From positions 5,766,001-5,830,000 of the forward strand of contig NC_135056.1 in NCBI RefSeq assembly GCF_051014685.1: DNA of 64,000 bases. The letters run 5' to 3'. Positions 23,690 to 37,172 of this stretch are shown here, one piece after another (position 1 is the stretch's first letter; the number at the start of each line of letters is the position of its first letter). The notes below the pieces were generated by a model. The model did no database searches and had not been told where the DNA came from. It worked only from the letters and a program-made list of their open reading frames with translations. The stretch is from Ptiloglossa arizonensis (lineage: Eukaryota; Arthropoda; Insecta; Hymenoptera; Colletidae). The position numbers and the translations under genes are program-made.

Positions 23690-24090
23690 CAACGTTGCAC
23701 AGTAATGCCTCGTTTATTGTGAAAATCTACCGTTGGCGTGACAACGTTGCACACCAGTGCTTCGTTTATTGTGAAAATCTACGCGAAGAATACGTATTGG
23801 GGAATCAACGTTGCACACCAGTGCCTCGTTTATTGTGAAAATCTACCGTTGGCGTGACAACGTTGCCCACCAGTGCCTCGTTTATTGTGAGAAATCTACC
23901 GTTGGCGTGACAACGTTGCACACCAGTGCCTCGTTTATTGTGAAAATCTACCGTTGGCGTGACAACGTTGCACACCAGTGTTTCGTTTATTGTGAAAATC
24001 CACGCCAAGAATACGTATCGGGGAATCAACGTTGCACACCAGAGCCTCGTTTATTGTGAAAATCTACGCCAAGAATACGTATCGGGGAAT
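23690..24090. repeat. Composite minisatellite, 52- and 64-bp units
   Basis: CAACGTTGCAC recurs at 23690, 23742, 23806, 23858, 23911, 23963 and 24027, giving steps of 52, 64, 52, 53, 52 and 64. Every unit shares CACCAGTGCCTCGTTTATTG and TGAAAATCTAC. The short type continues with CGTTGGCGTGA, the long type with an AAGAATACGTAT-GGGGAAT block. A last partial long unit ends near 24090. Units differ by few substitutions, so amplification is recent. Confidence 0.9.
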
Positions 24091-24940
24091 CGCTTGAACT
24101 ACCGTTTACATTACGTCGTGTGTATTTCGCTCATTCTCGACATTGTATCTCATTCATAGTGAACGAGTGTCCTCTTCAAACACGTTTAAGTTCGATCAGT
24201 TCCGAGAAGGTATTCTTAACCGTTTGTTAAAGCTAACCGGCGGTATCGATGTTTGTAACATTAAACGAGAAACTACTGTACAACGTTTCAAAGGCTGACA
24301 TTGAAAAACATCAGCGTAAGAGTTTCGTTCGAGATAGATCTTGAACCGTTATCTTTTCTACGTACACGATCTGTAACCAGCGCCATACATCGCGGCAAAC
24401 ATTGTACGGTTCTCCATCGGAATCTTTAACGTTTGAAATATTTGTAACGGAACGTTGTCCTTTAATGTACATCAAACGCGCTATATTTTGACAAGGTACG
24501 CAGCGAGTCCGAAATTCGTTTTGATGGTTGAACCTTGAACCCACGAGTATCCTGTGAAACGCATTGTATCGCAAATTCGTTTCGTCGATCGTTTCACGCG
24601 TGCAAACCTCGATCAAGGATCCGTGGCACTTTTGTCAGTGATTACGATCGACGTTACGCGTCCGAAACACGACGAGACGCGTTCGCGGGACGTTTTTAAC
24701 GTTTGTACAGTAAGAGGAAGAAACTTGTATTCTATCGCGTAGGGATCGTACACGTTACGATTTATCGTTACGATTTACAACGATCTAAATCGTAATATGT
24801 ACGACTCCTGTTACACGTTATCCAACGCGTCCCGACGAAATGCTCGGGACCGAAATCGAGTATCACGGAACTCAACCTACCGATAAGTCAACTCTAAGTA
24901 TATCAGATCTTATTTTTTAAGCAGCGTAAGGGTTTAGAAG

Positions 24941-24992
24941 GGAGAGAGAGAGAAAGAGAGAAAGAGAGAGAGAGAGAGAGAAAGAGAGAAAA
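24941..24992. repeat. (GA)n purine tract
   Basis: About 50 bases of GA with interspersed AAAG. Such tracts bind GAGA-type factors in insects, but that role here is only possible. Confidence 0.9.
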
Positions 24993-26766
24993 GCACACAG
25001 AGTCGGTGAGAAACTTTACCTTTCGTCAACTATATTTTCGACGATCGAGCCTGAGAGTGTTCGTTGCGCTGAACGAATCTTAATTAGAGTGTCCGATTGT
25101 AATTAAGTATATTGTAATTGTAAATGTCGGGGTCAAGTATCGTAGATAGTCGACGGAAAAGAAGAGGGTAATTACTCTATTTCGATAGGTACGGGCGAAG
25201 AAAATTATATATTTTACGATATGAATGTCGTACTGGGAGGAAGACGGAGAGGAATTAATTAAGCGAATTGCATCGTATCGTATTGCTAGTCAATCGACAC
25301 GCGTTGACAGGAAGCGGAAAAAAAAAGGTGAGCGGTGGGTGTAAGGGTTACGAGACGAAGCGAGGTAGAGAGCGTGATCGAGTAAATTAATCGTGTCACG
25401 AATATTAAATTATTGTACAAAATTTAATGCCGATAGTTTTTAAGGCCTATCGTTTTACGAGATTCGACGTATGTTTATATCGTATAACGTAAGTATCTAT
25501 AATAGTACTATGCGCCAAATCGCAACGGCGCCCAACTCGTATATATGCACACGATTCATTCACGTTCCTTTCGCATACGAGGGACGGGCTTGAATTCCGA
25601 CTGGTTCCGAGTTTCCGTCAACGTGGTTTTCACACGGAACACCAACGTGATTTTCGTACATATTGACCGGTTTGCAATATCGACGAACCGTGGAAGTGTT
25701 CCTACAGACGTCAGAATCTTCTCTTCTCGCGACTTGTGTTTTTATTCTACAAACGGGGCTCGAGGATTTCGCGTACGTTTCTTTTAACGCTTTATCGAGC
25801 GCGAGTTTCGTAGCAAAACTCACGCGTACAACTTTCACGAACCGTGACTCGCCAGTTAGGGAATATTTTCGAACTTGTCATCGATTCACGAAATATCTGA
25901 ACGATAGTAACTGAATTGAAGTCCGTCGTCGCAACATACCAGTTCCTCTGTATCTTTACGAGTATCTAAAAGTGAGTAAGCATACAATGAGTGTTAATTA
26001 AAATCGTGCCGAAGAGATTCTTGCTTACGAATTGTTTTACACAAAGACTGCCAAAAATATTAGATAAATACTGTAACATATTTTATAAAACGGACACTTT
26101 ATTTAGAGTAAATAAATTGAACGTATTCGAGGGTTGGAAAGAAAAATTACCAGGCAGCAAAATTCGCATGTCTGAATAATGTACAAAAACATACAATATA
26201 ATTAATATTTAGTAGGAGAACCACTATTTTCAATTATTCGTAATCATTGTGGCACGAGTTTAATTAATCGAGATCTGTATAGCCATTATTCTTGTAACAC
26301 GTTTTTTAAGTCTTTTTTATTTACAGTATACGAATACAATAACCGGTTAATACTAAAACTTGTAAACTCTAATCATTGGTACGATCAATTCTTATTAATC
26401 GCGTTTAAGGCGAGATATAATTTATTAAAAACAATTATTAAAGAAGAAATTGTTATTTTTAAAAATTTCTGATAATTATCTCCGATAAATTCGATACGAT
26501 TTATCATCCTGAATTGTGTAATTAAAAATAATTAGATTGCCCACATTTTAAAATTGCTCTAGAATGGTAAAATGTTAACCGAAACGAATACGACATAAGA
26601 TAGAATCTTTGGGTTTAGGCGCGTGTAAGAGCGACCGATAAAGTGTTAAGAATGAAAACTATAACAATGCGAAACCAAAGTCTCGTTTCAGTGTTCATCA
26701 GTGATTTCAATTCACAAAATGTCTATTTGCAATCGTATAATCAAAAGATGTGTATTATACTCGTAA

Positions 26767-26790
26767 ATAAAGTTAAATTTTTAACTTTAT
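26767..26790. repeat. Perfect palindrome
   Basis: ATAAAGTTAAA at 26767-26777 and TTTAACTTTAT at 26780-26790 are exactly complementary with two bases between them. Function unknown. Confidence 0.5.
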
Positions 26791-28744
26791 CACAAACTAA
26801 ATTAAGTTTTTAATACGTATTTGTATAACGTCTTTGTTGTGTTACAGCTCTGATCGTTTCCTAACGTAATGGAAAATTTCCCTCCCTTTCGCATTGCGGA
26901 AAATTGAAACTATTGTAAAAATCTAAATTTAAACATCACGCGGATTGTACTAGATAGATTCAGTTGAAATTGCTGTGAACAGCTTAGCTATTAATACTGT
27001 CACTTTCGAACGTATAAAAATATTCCAAAGTAAGTTTTTCGAGCATCGTTTTCTGCTTCGATATCATACATCGCCGATGAAATTTCTTATTAGCGAGATA
27101 ATTTTGAAAGATTTAGTACGGTTAACTGTAGATCACAGATGGGCAAAATTTTACGGTAAAATAAAAGGTAAACAACTTGTCTATTCGTAAAAGTTGTCGA
27201 ATAAGAATTCGAATTTCCACTACGGAGCGAAAGAAACGAAAAGTTAACTCTTCGAAAGAGAAACTCTCTGTACACGTTTGTTTTACTTCCTCGTGTTTCG
27301 TTCGGATCAAATTTTGCCCGTCTCTGCGACGAATAAACGTAAAATTGTAATCTCACCGAGATATTTTTTACTCGGACCAGAAAGAACTCTCGCTGGTCCG
27401 TCTACGTAGTAGCGGCTGACTTCGGTGTCCATCCCAGTTCTTCGACCTCGTAAACTCTGAATCGTTTCCAATTTCAAAAAGACTGAGGGGCTCACGAGGC
27501 TTCACAAGGCTGGCAGCGTTGGAGGGAAGGGGGCGAGGAAACGCGTTTGAAACTTCGAATCGGTGCATCAGCCGGCAAACAAGAGCAAACATGCGTGCGA
27601 TGACACTGTACATTTGTGTAAAGCATAGCGGAGCCTTATTGAGAAAGCAATATGCATCCTTAAAAACTGCTTAAAAGTATTTTCAAGCTGCTAATTCTAA
27701 TTGAGTAATTAATTCCTATGCTAAGTAACGTCGAGGAGTCTGGATTCTTGAAACACGCGATCGTATTCTCGTTGTACGCGTACACGTGGCTACGTTTCGA
27801 GTATCAATCACTATGCGTATATTGTATCTGACCCACGGATAGCTCGTTCAAACTTTAAGCGTCCCGGTCCAATGCACAATGTTTTTACTTGTTCCCGAAC
27901 GATTGATAAATTCAATTCGATCGTTTGCACTGCCATGTAACCGTTTAACCGTATTTACTTTTAAAGAAGGTTCAAAGTTTAAAGGTCCCCTCTCCGATAC
28001 GATCAAAATCGATGGTACTACTATTCTATTAAACCGTTTTCAGTGTACTTGGAGAAGTTACACAATGTAACATATCGGTCTAGTAATATAATTTCTATTT
28101 CAGAAACGATTAAACATGTGTTTCTCATTGAAAACTTGATCGTGAAGATAGACGAGTGAATACCATTGCGCAACTGAGTTCATTGTTAACAAGTGACACG
28201 CTTGTAATTTGTAATATGTGCGTCGTTGAATGTTCAGTGAGAATTTCGGAAAAAGGTTGGTATTTTTTTTTTTTTTTGTTTTTTTTACGCGATGAATTAT
28301 TTTTCTTCTTTTCATTGCGTTCAACTTCGATACACGTGTGCATGCATGTTCAAAGAATCGATGTTATACTGTGGGTAGCAACCAGTCTTCTCGACTGCGT
28401 GTAAATACACTTCCGAAAATACTGCGTATAAGAATCATTCATCGCCTATAAGATACAATTTTCTCCCATTTATTGAAATCTTTATTAAAATGTATAATAA
28501 AGTCGAGCGCGGTCCTGATTCCAGCGGCTTTCTTTTCACCACCTCTCAGAGGTAAAAACGATCGCCAGATCGAACCTGTAAATAATTTTGCAAAGGAAAC
28601 AGCGGAAAAGAAACTGACGGAAACACGACTCGTTCGAGAAAAATAGTAGCGGCGCTCCGTATTTTGGCGTAACGAATAAGCGAATGTCTAGACTCGTAAA
28701 AACTGAGCGGTGAGACAGTGGTTTTAGCGAGTCGTTGGGCCATA

Positions 28745-29572
28745 ACATAGGTCACTAAATATAATAATATTATAGGGATATTCCAGCGTTATTTTGTACA
28801 TAAACAACTTTATCAACGGATATTAAGAAGTCATCAATAAATCTATATATAAAAAGTGACTCGTGTGACTTTATCTTGCACAATCTCCCCTCCCTGCGCG
28901 TTCCTATGATATTAACAATTAACGATATAAATAAATAGGTTGATAAACTTCGAGTTTAACGCATGCAGATGCGTAAATGTAAATTTAAACGAATTAGTAA
29001 ATAATCGATTCAATAAACTCATTTATAAATGTAGACTAACTGATATACACTCCGGATAATTGAAGTACATGTATACGTACTTTGATAATATCGAAGAAAG
29101 ATCGATGGAGTTGGTTTGGTGTAACATAAAACATTTATTTTGTTAAAGATTTATATAACAATACAGATAGTTAGGATCGTACAATCGTTTTACCGTTATG
29201 TGCAAAAGTCATGTTTATATGTACTGAAGCATTGGTATAAGCAAATGTCGTGCGTTCCTCTGCTGTGTGTAAATTTAAAGTAAATAAAACTTTCAACAAT
29301 ATACACAAGCACTCTTGAGGCAAGAGATGAAATATTCGGAATGTTTTTTTTTTATTTTCATAAATTAATGAAATATACTAATACGAAATTACTAAAACAT
29401 TACCTTTCTTATTTACGAAGTGAACACGCACGATTTTATAATACAAATTTGATGTAAATTTATAAAAAAATAATATACACATTGACACAAGTAATATTTA
29501 TTACTTTTGACTTGCTTAACGTTTGTATTAAAAAAAAATTAATTTATCGTTCTATATTACGAATTATCGCTG
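28745..29572. other. AT-rich stretch beyond the 3' end of Fis1
   Basis: No gene recognised. A further minus-strand AATAAA near 29496 could give a longer Fis1 3' UTR. Confidence 0.4.
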
Positions 29573-29578
29573 TTTATT
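29573..29578 (-). terminator. Poly(A) signal of Fis1
   Basis: AATAAA on the minus strand, about 140 bases after the Fis1 stop codon. Confidence 0.55.
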
Positions 29579-29717
29579 AAATTTTCACGAAATTACTATT
29601 CTTTTTCTTTAAGAAATCTTCGTATATCTCGATTAATAAATGATGAATAATATTTCATACAAAGCAACTAATTCACATCACACAATAATTACAAGTTCTG
29701 CTTCTTATGTAAATTAA

Positions 29718-31570
29718 TTATTTTTTGGACATCGCAATTCCAAGGCCAAGAATGCTTGCAACACCGATAATAACCCCTCCTGCAACGGCCATACCGTAGA
29801 GGCCTTCTGTAAAAAAAAATATAATACTAACACTATATAACTTTGACATTTTTTCTTCTGCCTGCATGTCGTTAAATCCACATTATTACCAAACTAAACA
29901 CTGCAAAAAAAAATTGTTATCCAAAATAAACGTCGATGTATGCAAGCAAATACAAGTCAAATTCTATAATCATTAAAAGATTCTCCTTATCCTGCTATTT
30001 TTATTAAATGTACAAAATACACAGAGAAAAAGAGTCAAAAGCACAGTTATCTATCATCTAATTATACTAACATAATGAGATCAAAAATATTACTACTCCT
30101 GAACAGCAATAAAATTGTATGTAATAATTTGGCCAATTTAAATATTTAAATGACGAATATTATTATCAAATATGAAATACATAAAGTGCATTCTTACACA
30201 GTAAAATGCTTACGTATTAACTACTAGAAATCTATCATAATACCTATATAACTGCTACTGGTCTTCTTTCGATCAAATTATTGTAGATTAGAAAAATACA
30301 AACAGCTACTTCTATATTGTGTATACTTGTACAGATATGTAGTATTTGTGCATTTCTAGCATAACGAATATGATGCGATTATCATACTACCAAGATATTA
30401 ATACTTTCTTTGATCTTGTTTACGATAGCACGTAGAGTGTAAAATAAGTCTATATTAATTAAAAATAACATAGTAACTAATAAGCTATGAAAATATTAAT
30501 ACACGAAGAAGCAAGATTAATTAAAATGATCTACTCTAATGCTACGTATTAATTGTAAAAGCAATGAATTAAAGAAAATAACATTTCTTATTTGTCTACT
30601 GCCAATAATAATCTATAAAAAGAAAACCTTTTTCCATTTTTTTCTTAATCAGCGACTCTAGATGTTGTACTTGTTGATTTCCAGGTTCAACTTTAAGAAA
30701 AGCTCTGACATATTTTAAAGCTTGCGAGTATTCCTGCAACACACAGTACACAATTAATTAATACTCAATTATAGAAAAAAATGTACATTGAATCTATAAA
30801 AAAATCTTACCTTTATTCTTGCATTTCCAATGCCTAAGTAATAAAGGCAATCTCGTTTCTCGCTATCTGTATGATTCCTATATAGATCTTCTAATAAAAT
30901 TATTCCTTTTCGAATATCAGCAGGATATTTACTTCTGACAAGACACCACGCGTATTCAAATTGTGCTTTTTGTGTTACAAATGAAGAATATAATTGTTCA
31001 TGGTATATACTTTCAAATTTCTGGAAGAATTAAATGTACTGAAATATATTTATAGTATACATTTAAATATACATTATATGCAAACATATATTTTAATGTT
31101 TTGATGTGTAATAAGATAACTTACTACGCATAACTATAGAATGATTAATTTCTAGATGATGTCATCATTTTCTAAAACTAAAATTCTTTAAATACTATAT
31201 TGTTACATATATTTAAATTATATTTTAAGTGTCATCATAGTGACATTTCTAAAATAATGTGCTATGATTTTACAATATTTTAATGATGATCAAACATTTT
31301 AAGCCAGAAAAACAAATTAATCCTGTATAACCTCTATAAAATTTTCAATGTTCGATAAAGTTCAATATCAAAAAGAAAGCTAACCAGAATACACAATTTT
31401 GCTATAAAACAAACAATTTGGTTTTTAAATATATTTTGTATTCGATGTATTATCAATTGTTTTAATGATATATGCAAAAAACCGCAAGAAAGCTAAAAAC
31501 AATTTTTGTTACCAGAATTACTTACCTTTAAATCATCAGAAGAAACAACCTCTTCTAGAACATCCTCCAT
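29718..31570 (-). CDS. Fis1: Mitochondrial fission 1 protein (Fis1)
   Basis: Tail-anchored adaptor on the outer mitochondrial and peroxisomal membranes, helping recruit the fission machinery. Coding exons: 31570-31526, 31020-30811, 30733-30628, 29806-29718; together 450 nt, 149 aa, the usual family length. Exon 1 is short (MEDVLEEVVSSDDLK). Residues 16-120 form the TPR-like helical bundle, with the family signatures FEYAWCLVRS, DIRKGIILLEDL, CLYYLGIGNARIKEY and ALKYVRAFLKVEPGNQQV. The tail anchor is at about 122-146 (GMAVAGGVIIGVASILGLGI) with a basic SKK end. Intron phases agree throughout. The third donor (AAAAAG/GTTTTC) is weak, but only this choice restores the conserved MEK-EGLYG junction. 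The gene lies downstream of the Maf-like gene on the same strand, 742 bp apart; an independent promoter is likely. Confidence 0.95.
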
Positions 31571-32050
31571 TTTATAATATAAATCCACACGATTCTTACG
31601 AAAAAACAATTTATCTTGTTCTAAATTCTACTTCAAAAGGAAAGAACTCATCACAAATCTACCAACTGCGTTTCGGTAAATCGGTTTGTCAAAGGCAAAG
31701 AAACAATCAAATGCCCACGTACCCTTCCGTTTGATACTGCTATTCATTGGTGAAATAGAGCAACGCGGCATTGCATATAAGATTTAAATGATATTAAAGA
31801 TGCGTATTGCACATTATTACTTTAATGGAATTATAACATCTAAAAGTTGAAGTGTATTATCGAAATCTATAATTGTTACATCTAATTGTTAATGAATGTC
31901 ATTGTTTATTTCTATACATTTAATCGTAAAATAACTAAAATTTTAGTGTTGCGTTGTATTCTGCAGAAATATCGTATGTGAGTAAAAATCGTTTATCATT
32001 TAAAAATTGTTATAATTTATCAAAGATTATAAAAACTATAGAAAATGATT
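31571..32050. other. Region upstream of Fis1
   Basis: AT-rich spacer between Fis1 and the end of the Maf-like gene. It must hold the Fis1 promoter and 5' UTR. No TATA box in good position was recognised. The plus-strand frame at 31465-31734 is a shadow of Fis1 exon 1 and this spacer. Confidence 0.4.
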
Positions 32051-32056
32051 TTTATT
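32051..32056 (-). terminator. Candidate poly(A) signal of the Maf-like gene
   Basis: AATAAA on the minus strand, the first canonical hexamer I find after the stop codon at 32313, about 257 bases downstream. Confidence 0.4.
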
Positions 32057-32312
32057 TGATAGACAATAAAAATGTAATTTCCATTTAATATTATAGTTCT
32101 AGTTAATTGATTTCCTGTCTTCTATTGTTGTTCACATTTATAAATATAGGAATTGCAATATTGTAAAAGGATTAGAAATATTAATTGTATATTATTGTAT
32201 AAAAAAAATATATTTTTTGTTATATATATATATGCAAGTAACCGATAAATATGTGTTTATAATACAATAAGAAATTAAAGTGACAGATTATTTTTGTTAA
32301 AATAATTTAAAT

Positions 32313-33385
32313 TTAACTATATTTTGTACATAGTTTATTTAATTGTTTTGTAATTGAATATAATGGTAAGCCCATTACAGTGTACATATCTCCATTAATT
32401 TTCTCAATTAGACAGCCACCGATTCCTTGTATACCATAGCCTCCAGCTTTATCCCTAGAATCATAATTTTAGATAGCAATGATTTCTTGCTATAAGGTTT
32501 ACCACTTCTATATGGAACAAAAATAATTTAGACTCACAAAGGTTCTCTTGATTGTACGTATAACTGTATTTGTTCTTCCGATATATCTCCAAATTTAACC
32601 TTCGCAAACTCATGAAAGGTTACTTCTGTCTTAAGTGTTTTCAAACATACTCCTGTGTAAACTGTATGTTCTTTATTTGCTAAACTAAAGTGGAACACAT
32701 TTTACATTTATAAACTTATAACGGTATTGCTTAGGCATATGATATTTTACCTCGACAGCATTTCAAATGCATGTATCTCATTCTTTGGTTTACCATAGAT
32801 AATATCACCCATTGTAACAAGAGTATCTGCACCAATTATTAAGAAAGGTGGCACAGAATCTCCTTTTAATCTGTCGTATACTTCTTGTACTTTATACTTT
32901 GCTAAATCTTGAACATATTCTCCATGGCTTTTGTATCCAGACCTGTCTAAGTTTTCATTGTACATCGAAGGTACTATTTCTGCATTTATACCCTAGTATA
33001 TAAAATAAATGTGAATTCATTTCTCATTAAGTGTTTGTTATTATGCATACATTTTTTCATCCATTATGATATTGGATACTATTATTTTCATTTTTTTTAA
33101 AACTGTAATACAGTATGACGCAATTATAATCACACATTCTAGATCACAAGTTATAGTATTTCTTGAATAATATTCTTTAAATTTTATTGAAAAATTTATT
33201 TCTTGTTCAAATAGGTTAATATAGCAGGTACTTAATTGATTATAAATCCTTAGTACCATGAAAATATATGTTTGATATTATGAAAAACAAATTACCAATT
33301 TTTGTATTATTTCGCATCGTCTGGGAGACGAACTGGCTAAAACAACTCTGCTTGTTGATAATATATGTAATGTTTGCTGTAACAT
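32313..33385 (-). CDS. Maf-family nucleotide pyrophosphatase (dTTP/UTP type)
   Basis: House-cleaning enzyme that hydrolyses non-canonical or excess nucleoside triphosphates to the monophosphate and pyrophosphate. Coding exons: 33385-33296, 32992-32751, 32684-32538, 32454-32313; 621 nt, 206 aa, the normal size for a stand-alone Maf protein. Signatures in order: LASSSPRR (16-23, substrate loop), conserved GADT with the catalytic Asp (84-87), GKP (97-99), HTVYTGV (117-123) and [10 protein letters not shown] (161-170). Start: the first ATG, 15 codons before the LASSSPRR motif. Intron phases 0, 2, 2 join cleanly; the third exon would run into TGA without splicing at GTGAGT. Introns are compact (303, 66 and 83 nt). 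The second exon junction gives MLSSLANKEH where many homologues have MLSR. No methyltransferase domain follows, so this is a stand-alone Maf protein rather than an ASMTL fusion. Confidence 0.93.
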
Positions 33386-36300
33386 CGTTTCTTTTATTTT
33401 TTTCAACAAATTAATCGAATAATGTCAAAGAGGATTTTAACATTTTACGATATCAAAATCTTTACACAAACTTCAACTGTACTGCCTTTTATATTCCTGT
33501 TGTGCATGCAAAATTAAAGTCTCTTGGACAAATATTACTAGCTTTCATTACATAGTGAATTTAAGATTCCCAGATGTCGCCAGGTATTATGTCTTGCGCT
33601 AATAAAAATATGAATGGTTTTGATTTCGTTTCTTTGAATTGTCAGCGCAAAAAGGACACGCTTTGTTCGATATAATCACGTGAAATATATATATATATAT
33701 ATATATGACAGTAATCGTTGTAGATTTCTAACAAAATGAATCTCCGCTTTGTAATTATCACATCCATATTGGTAAATAATCTTCAGCGACTATTAGCATT
33801 TAGGAATGCAAATCCTCTTTGTTACACACACACACACATATTTAATTTAATATTTTTACGCGTACCCATACATGATACATTTTAAACAAAAATAAACAAT
33901 TCGTATTAAATATATTTTGAACGAATTATTTGTTCCGTTACGAAAAAATGTTTGTGTATCCTCGGAATAAAATTGGAATACTTAAATATATTATTATTGC
34001 GAATAATAAAGGGCATGCCAAAATGTCAAGAAGGTATATACTTCTATTCGTACAGATTCAGATAAATAAACTAAATTCTATAAATACATACATCTAGAAC
34101 AATTCAGTCCAAAAGACTTTAAATGTTATCTCTGTTAATTTTATAGGTTTCGTAGTAACAAGGTATCCCGAAGCCCTTTTGTTGTTACTCTTGAAGTAAT
34201 ACGACGAAAAACGACGGATGCAGTAATACATCCATGACATTTCTTAACGACTTTTATGAAAAATGAAATGACGAAGCGGCAAGGTACTCGTTACAGAGTT
34301 GCTGTAACTTCCTTGCACCTTGCTTTGATAGTTGCTACTTATCGTGGAACGTATTTCGAATATTACGCGTTCAATTGGCAAACGCATCTCGTATTGTTTT
34401 AAGCGAACAATGAAATTTTTGAAACGAAGCTGCGTCCAACGAACGGCAGCCATGTTTTAACGGACACGTTAAAAGGTTAGAAACGCGATTAAAGGACGAG
34501 CACTTTATTGAGGGCGGGTGGGTAAAAGGGGGATGAGACGCGTGTGTAGCGTAGCTTAAAAATATTAGAGCGGGAAGGAGAACTATTTTCTAGGCACAGA
34601 AGACTCTAATACATCGTAATCGGTAAATTACGTAAATGCCGCATGCCATGAACGAACCTAAAGGTCAGTCAGTCCGAGGTCTTACATAATCGCAAGGCGA
34701 AAGGTTGACCCATCTTTACGCCGCAGCCTTCTTAGCTGAACAAAGATTTCGCGGTATTTTTTCGCCATACCTCGCATTGTTTCGACGGTGCAACGATCTT
34801 AACTGTTGAATTAATTAATTCAGAACGATATCTCGAAGAAGAGGCTTGACACGTTGCATTAGTTTCATTTTCGTAGATCGCGAGGACTGTGAGAGGAACA
34901 CGATAAAATTGAAGTTCACGTTTCGGTGAAGATCGTTTCTATTTTGAAAATAAACGTAAACAGCCTTTGAATTTTACAGTAGGAAAAGTCGGTTAAGAAA
35001 TTTTTACGCAAAAGATTTTGAAATTCATTTTATGCAGAGATTTTTTCGCAGCTTTAGAATAGGTGTATTGAGAATTATTGAGACTGCGCGATAAATTTTT
35101 TAAGAAAAATATCAAACCGAATTTGCATCAAAATGTTTCGTTAGATATTTATTTTAGTTTGTTGGGAAAGGAGAGACGAAAATTAATGAGCAAGGGGAAG
35201 AGGTTTATTTTTTTGCTTTTTAACATTTTTTGTTAATTCTACGATGCACGATCTATACTTTAACGTTTCACCGAACATTTTAAAGTATCGGATCGTTGTA
35301 CAAACTTTATAGCTATATTTTGTATTTACAAACAACGCAAGTTTCTTTTAATATTAATTATCCACATTTCTTTCATCTCTTGAATTTTATTTGTTTGTTC
35401 ATTTTATTAACGAACGTTATCTCGCTGCAGGATAATAATCAAACGAAATTTTATGTTGACAATTGTACCGAAAGTCAACTGTTTAGAAACGGGATAGGTA
35501 TCGAGGTTATGCGAGTAGATGGGTTCGCTTTTCATAGTCCTTAGGGTCTATTAATTCTTGTTGGTCGATGGGGAGACCAATTTCATCAATTACACGATAA
35601 ATTATTCAAGGAAATGAACTGCGACTGCAAGTCGATATAGGAATAATTATCGCGATATTTGTTTTCAAAGTACCTTCGTTCAATGATTGTATAGTGTGAT
35701 GTAACTTCTCGTGACTCCATTCTTTCCACAAATGTAACGATGCACTTACGTATTTCTTTTTTTTCGGATTTATTCATTTTTTTATATAAATCGTTTCTTT
35801 TCGTTATTCTGCTGAATAGCTTATTCTGTTAAATTAATATTTTACGAAATATTCGAAGATGAAACGGGAAAATCGAAAGTTAGACCTCCTTAAACATGGA
35901 ACCATTCATTTTTCTCCTCGTCACATCTTTCCCATTTGTATTCAGAATCTGTACAAATTTTACGTTTTGTAAAGTCTAAAATTTTCGATAGAGATTTTTA
36001 CGAATAAAAATACGTTATCGACCTAATGGTATTTCCATTTTTGAGCAATAGCAATCGTATAGTAAACACTATCATTAAACTTATCAAGTTAGTTTCCAAT
36101 GAAAGTGGTGCACTTCTGTAAGCATAAAACAAGAATAAAAAGTTTATAACAATTTTACCGAAGTTTATGTTAATTTCAAAGGAACAGGAGCTTGCAAAGA
36201 TGTATTTGTTGCAACTAAACATGTAAATTATACGGGATTCTTCAAGATTCCATGAAAACAACACGGATTATCTGAAGATCTACATAATCAGAGGCTATGA

Positions 36301-37100
36301 CGAGCAGGATATTAAAAACCAGTTATTAAAGGGTATTCATAGACAGCATGCCAAGATAAACGCAGATGATGTATGCTATTGTTATTTCATTCCTTTGCCT
36401 TTTTACGAAATCGCCAATTCACGGAAACAGAGATTTTCTGAGATCAGAAAGCATTCTTCGTTAAAGCAGTGCTCTAAGGTTCATGCAAAACGTCCGATCA
36501 AGTATAAATTACGTATATTTCTTAGTCATTTGCTTTCAACATCTTTTTATAGATTAATATACTTGTTGAACTTTGACGAGTTCCTACTGTATAAAATACA
36601 ATGATATTTTACCTTTATTATATTTCTTTTTAGTATTCTTACTTTTTCCAAATAATTGGACCACACATTTTTCTTCTTGAAATTGCATACAAAGTTGGCA
36701 GTACTTTAACTTTTAACATACAAGCGTAATGAACAAGTAACAAGTGTTTTACGAAAGTTTCATTATCTCAATTCAGGTACGTGTATTTTTTTGAGTATAT
36801 TTTAACGAATGGAGTCGTACATTATGCGAATAATTTCGAATAGGTAACTGTTTATCTAAGGTAATTATTCGAATAAAATTTTTTGAAATAAAAAACTTTT
36901 CGATTTTATTCACATTATTTTACGTACTATAACAAGATGTAAAAACAGTTTCTGGAATATATTTATTCATTACCGTAGACGTGTATGTATACGATTTATG
37001 TCAAACACATATTGGATAAGTTAGACTATAAGAACGAAGAAAGAAAGGAAATACACGAATAACGCATAATTCAACTACTTGGAGCAATAACTATCCGAGT
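33386..37100. other. Intergenic stretch upstream of the Maf-like gene
   Basis: No gene securely recognised. It holds TA and CA microsatellites. 34240-34560 is a GC-richer patch with a 69-codon minus-strand frame (34453-34244, starts MAAVRWTQLRFKNF) that I cannot assign; it may be a first exon or chance. 35296-35544 holds a plus frame with a hydrophobic stretch that is also unassigned. Confidence 0.35.
33685..33706. repeat. (AT)n microsatellite
   Basis: Uninterrupted AT dinucleotide run upstream of the Maf-like gene. Confidence 0.85.
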
Positions 37101-37172
37101 AACGAATAATATTTATTTTATTTATCCATGTTACTAGAAGGGAAAATGTATTCATTATCTATGAATTAAAAA

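Larger units (their letters stand above)
24091..28744. other. Intergenic stretch, patchily GC-richer
   Basis: 24091-25900 is CpG-richer than the surroundings and lacks a recognisable coding frame; it could be the body of a non-coding transcript from the 23430 promoter. A GA tract lies within it. 27300-27610 and 28490-28740 are smaller GC-richer patches with short frames on the minus strand that match no family I know. Confidence 0.35.

Noticed and set aside
33262..33285. ATATGTTTGATATT resembling the core of miR-190
   Set aside because: The match stops after the core, the following bases differ, and no complementary arm for a precursor hairpin is present nearby. It lies in intron 1 of the Maf-like gene on the opposite strand.
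34244..34453. 69-codon minus frame (starts MAAVRWTQLR) as a first exon of a gene
   Set aside because: I considered mitochondrial small-subunit families but could not match any. No downstream exon was found before the Maf-like gene. Kept only as a note in the region entry.
35296..35544. 82-codon plus frame with a hydrophobic stretch and a possible secreted tail
   Set aside because: Signal-like stretch but no family, no conserved cysteine pattern and no supporting promoter; AT-rich sequence gives hydrophobic runs by chance.
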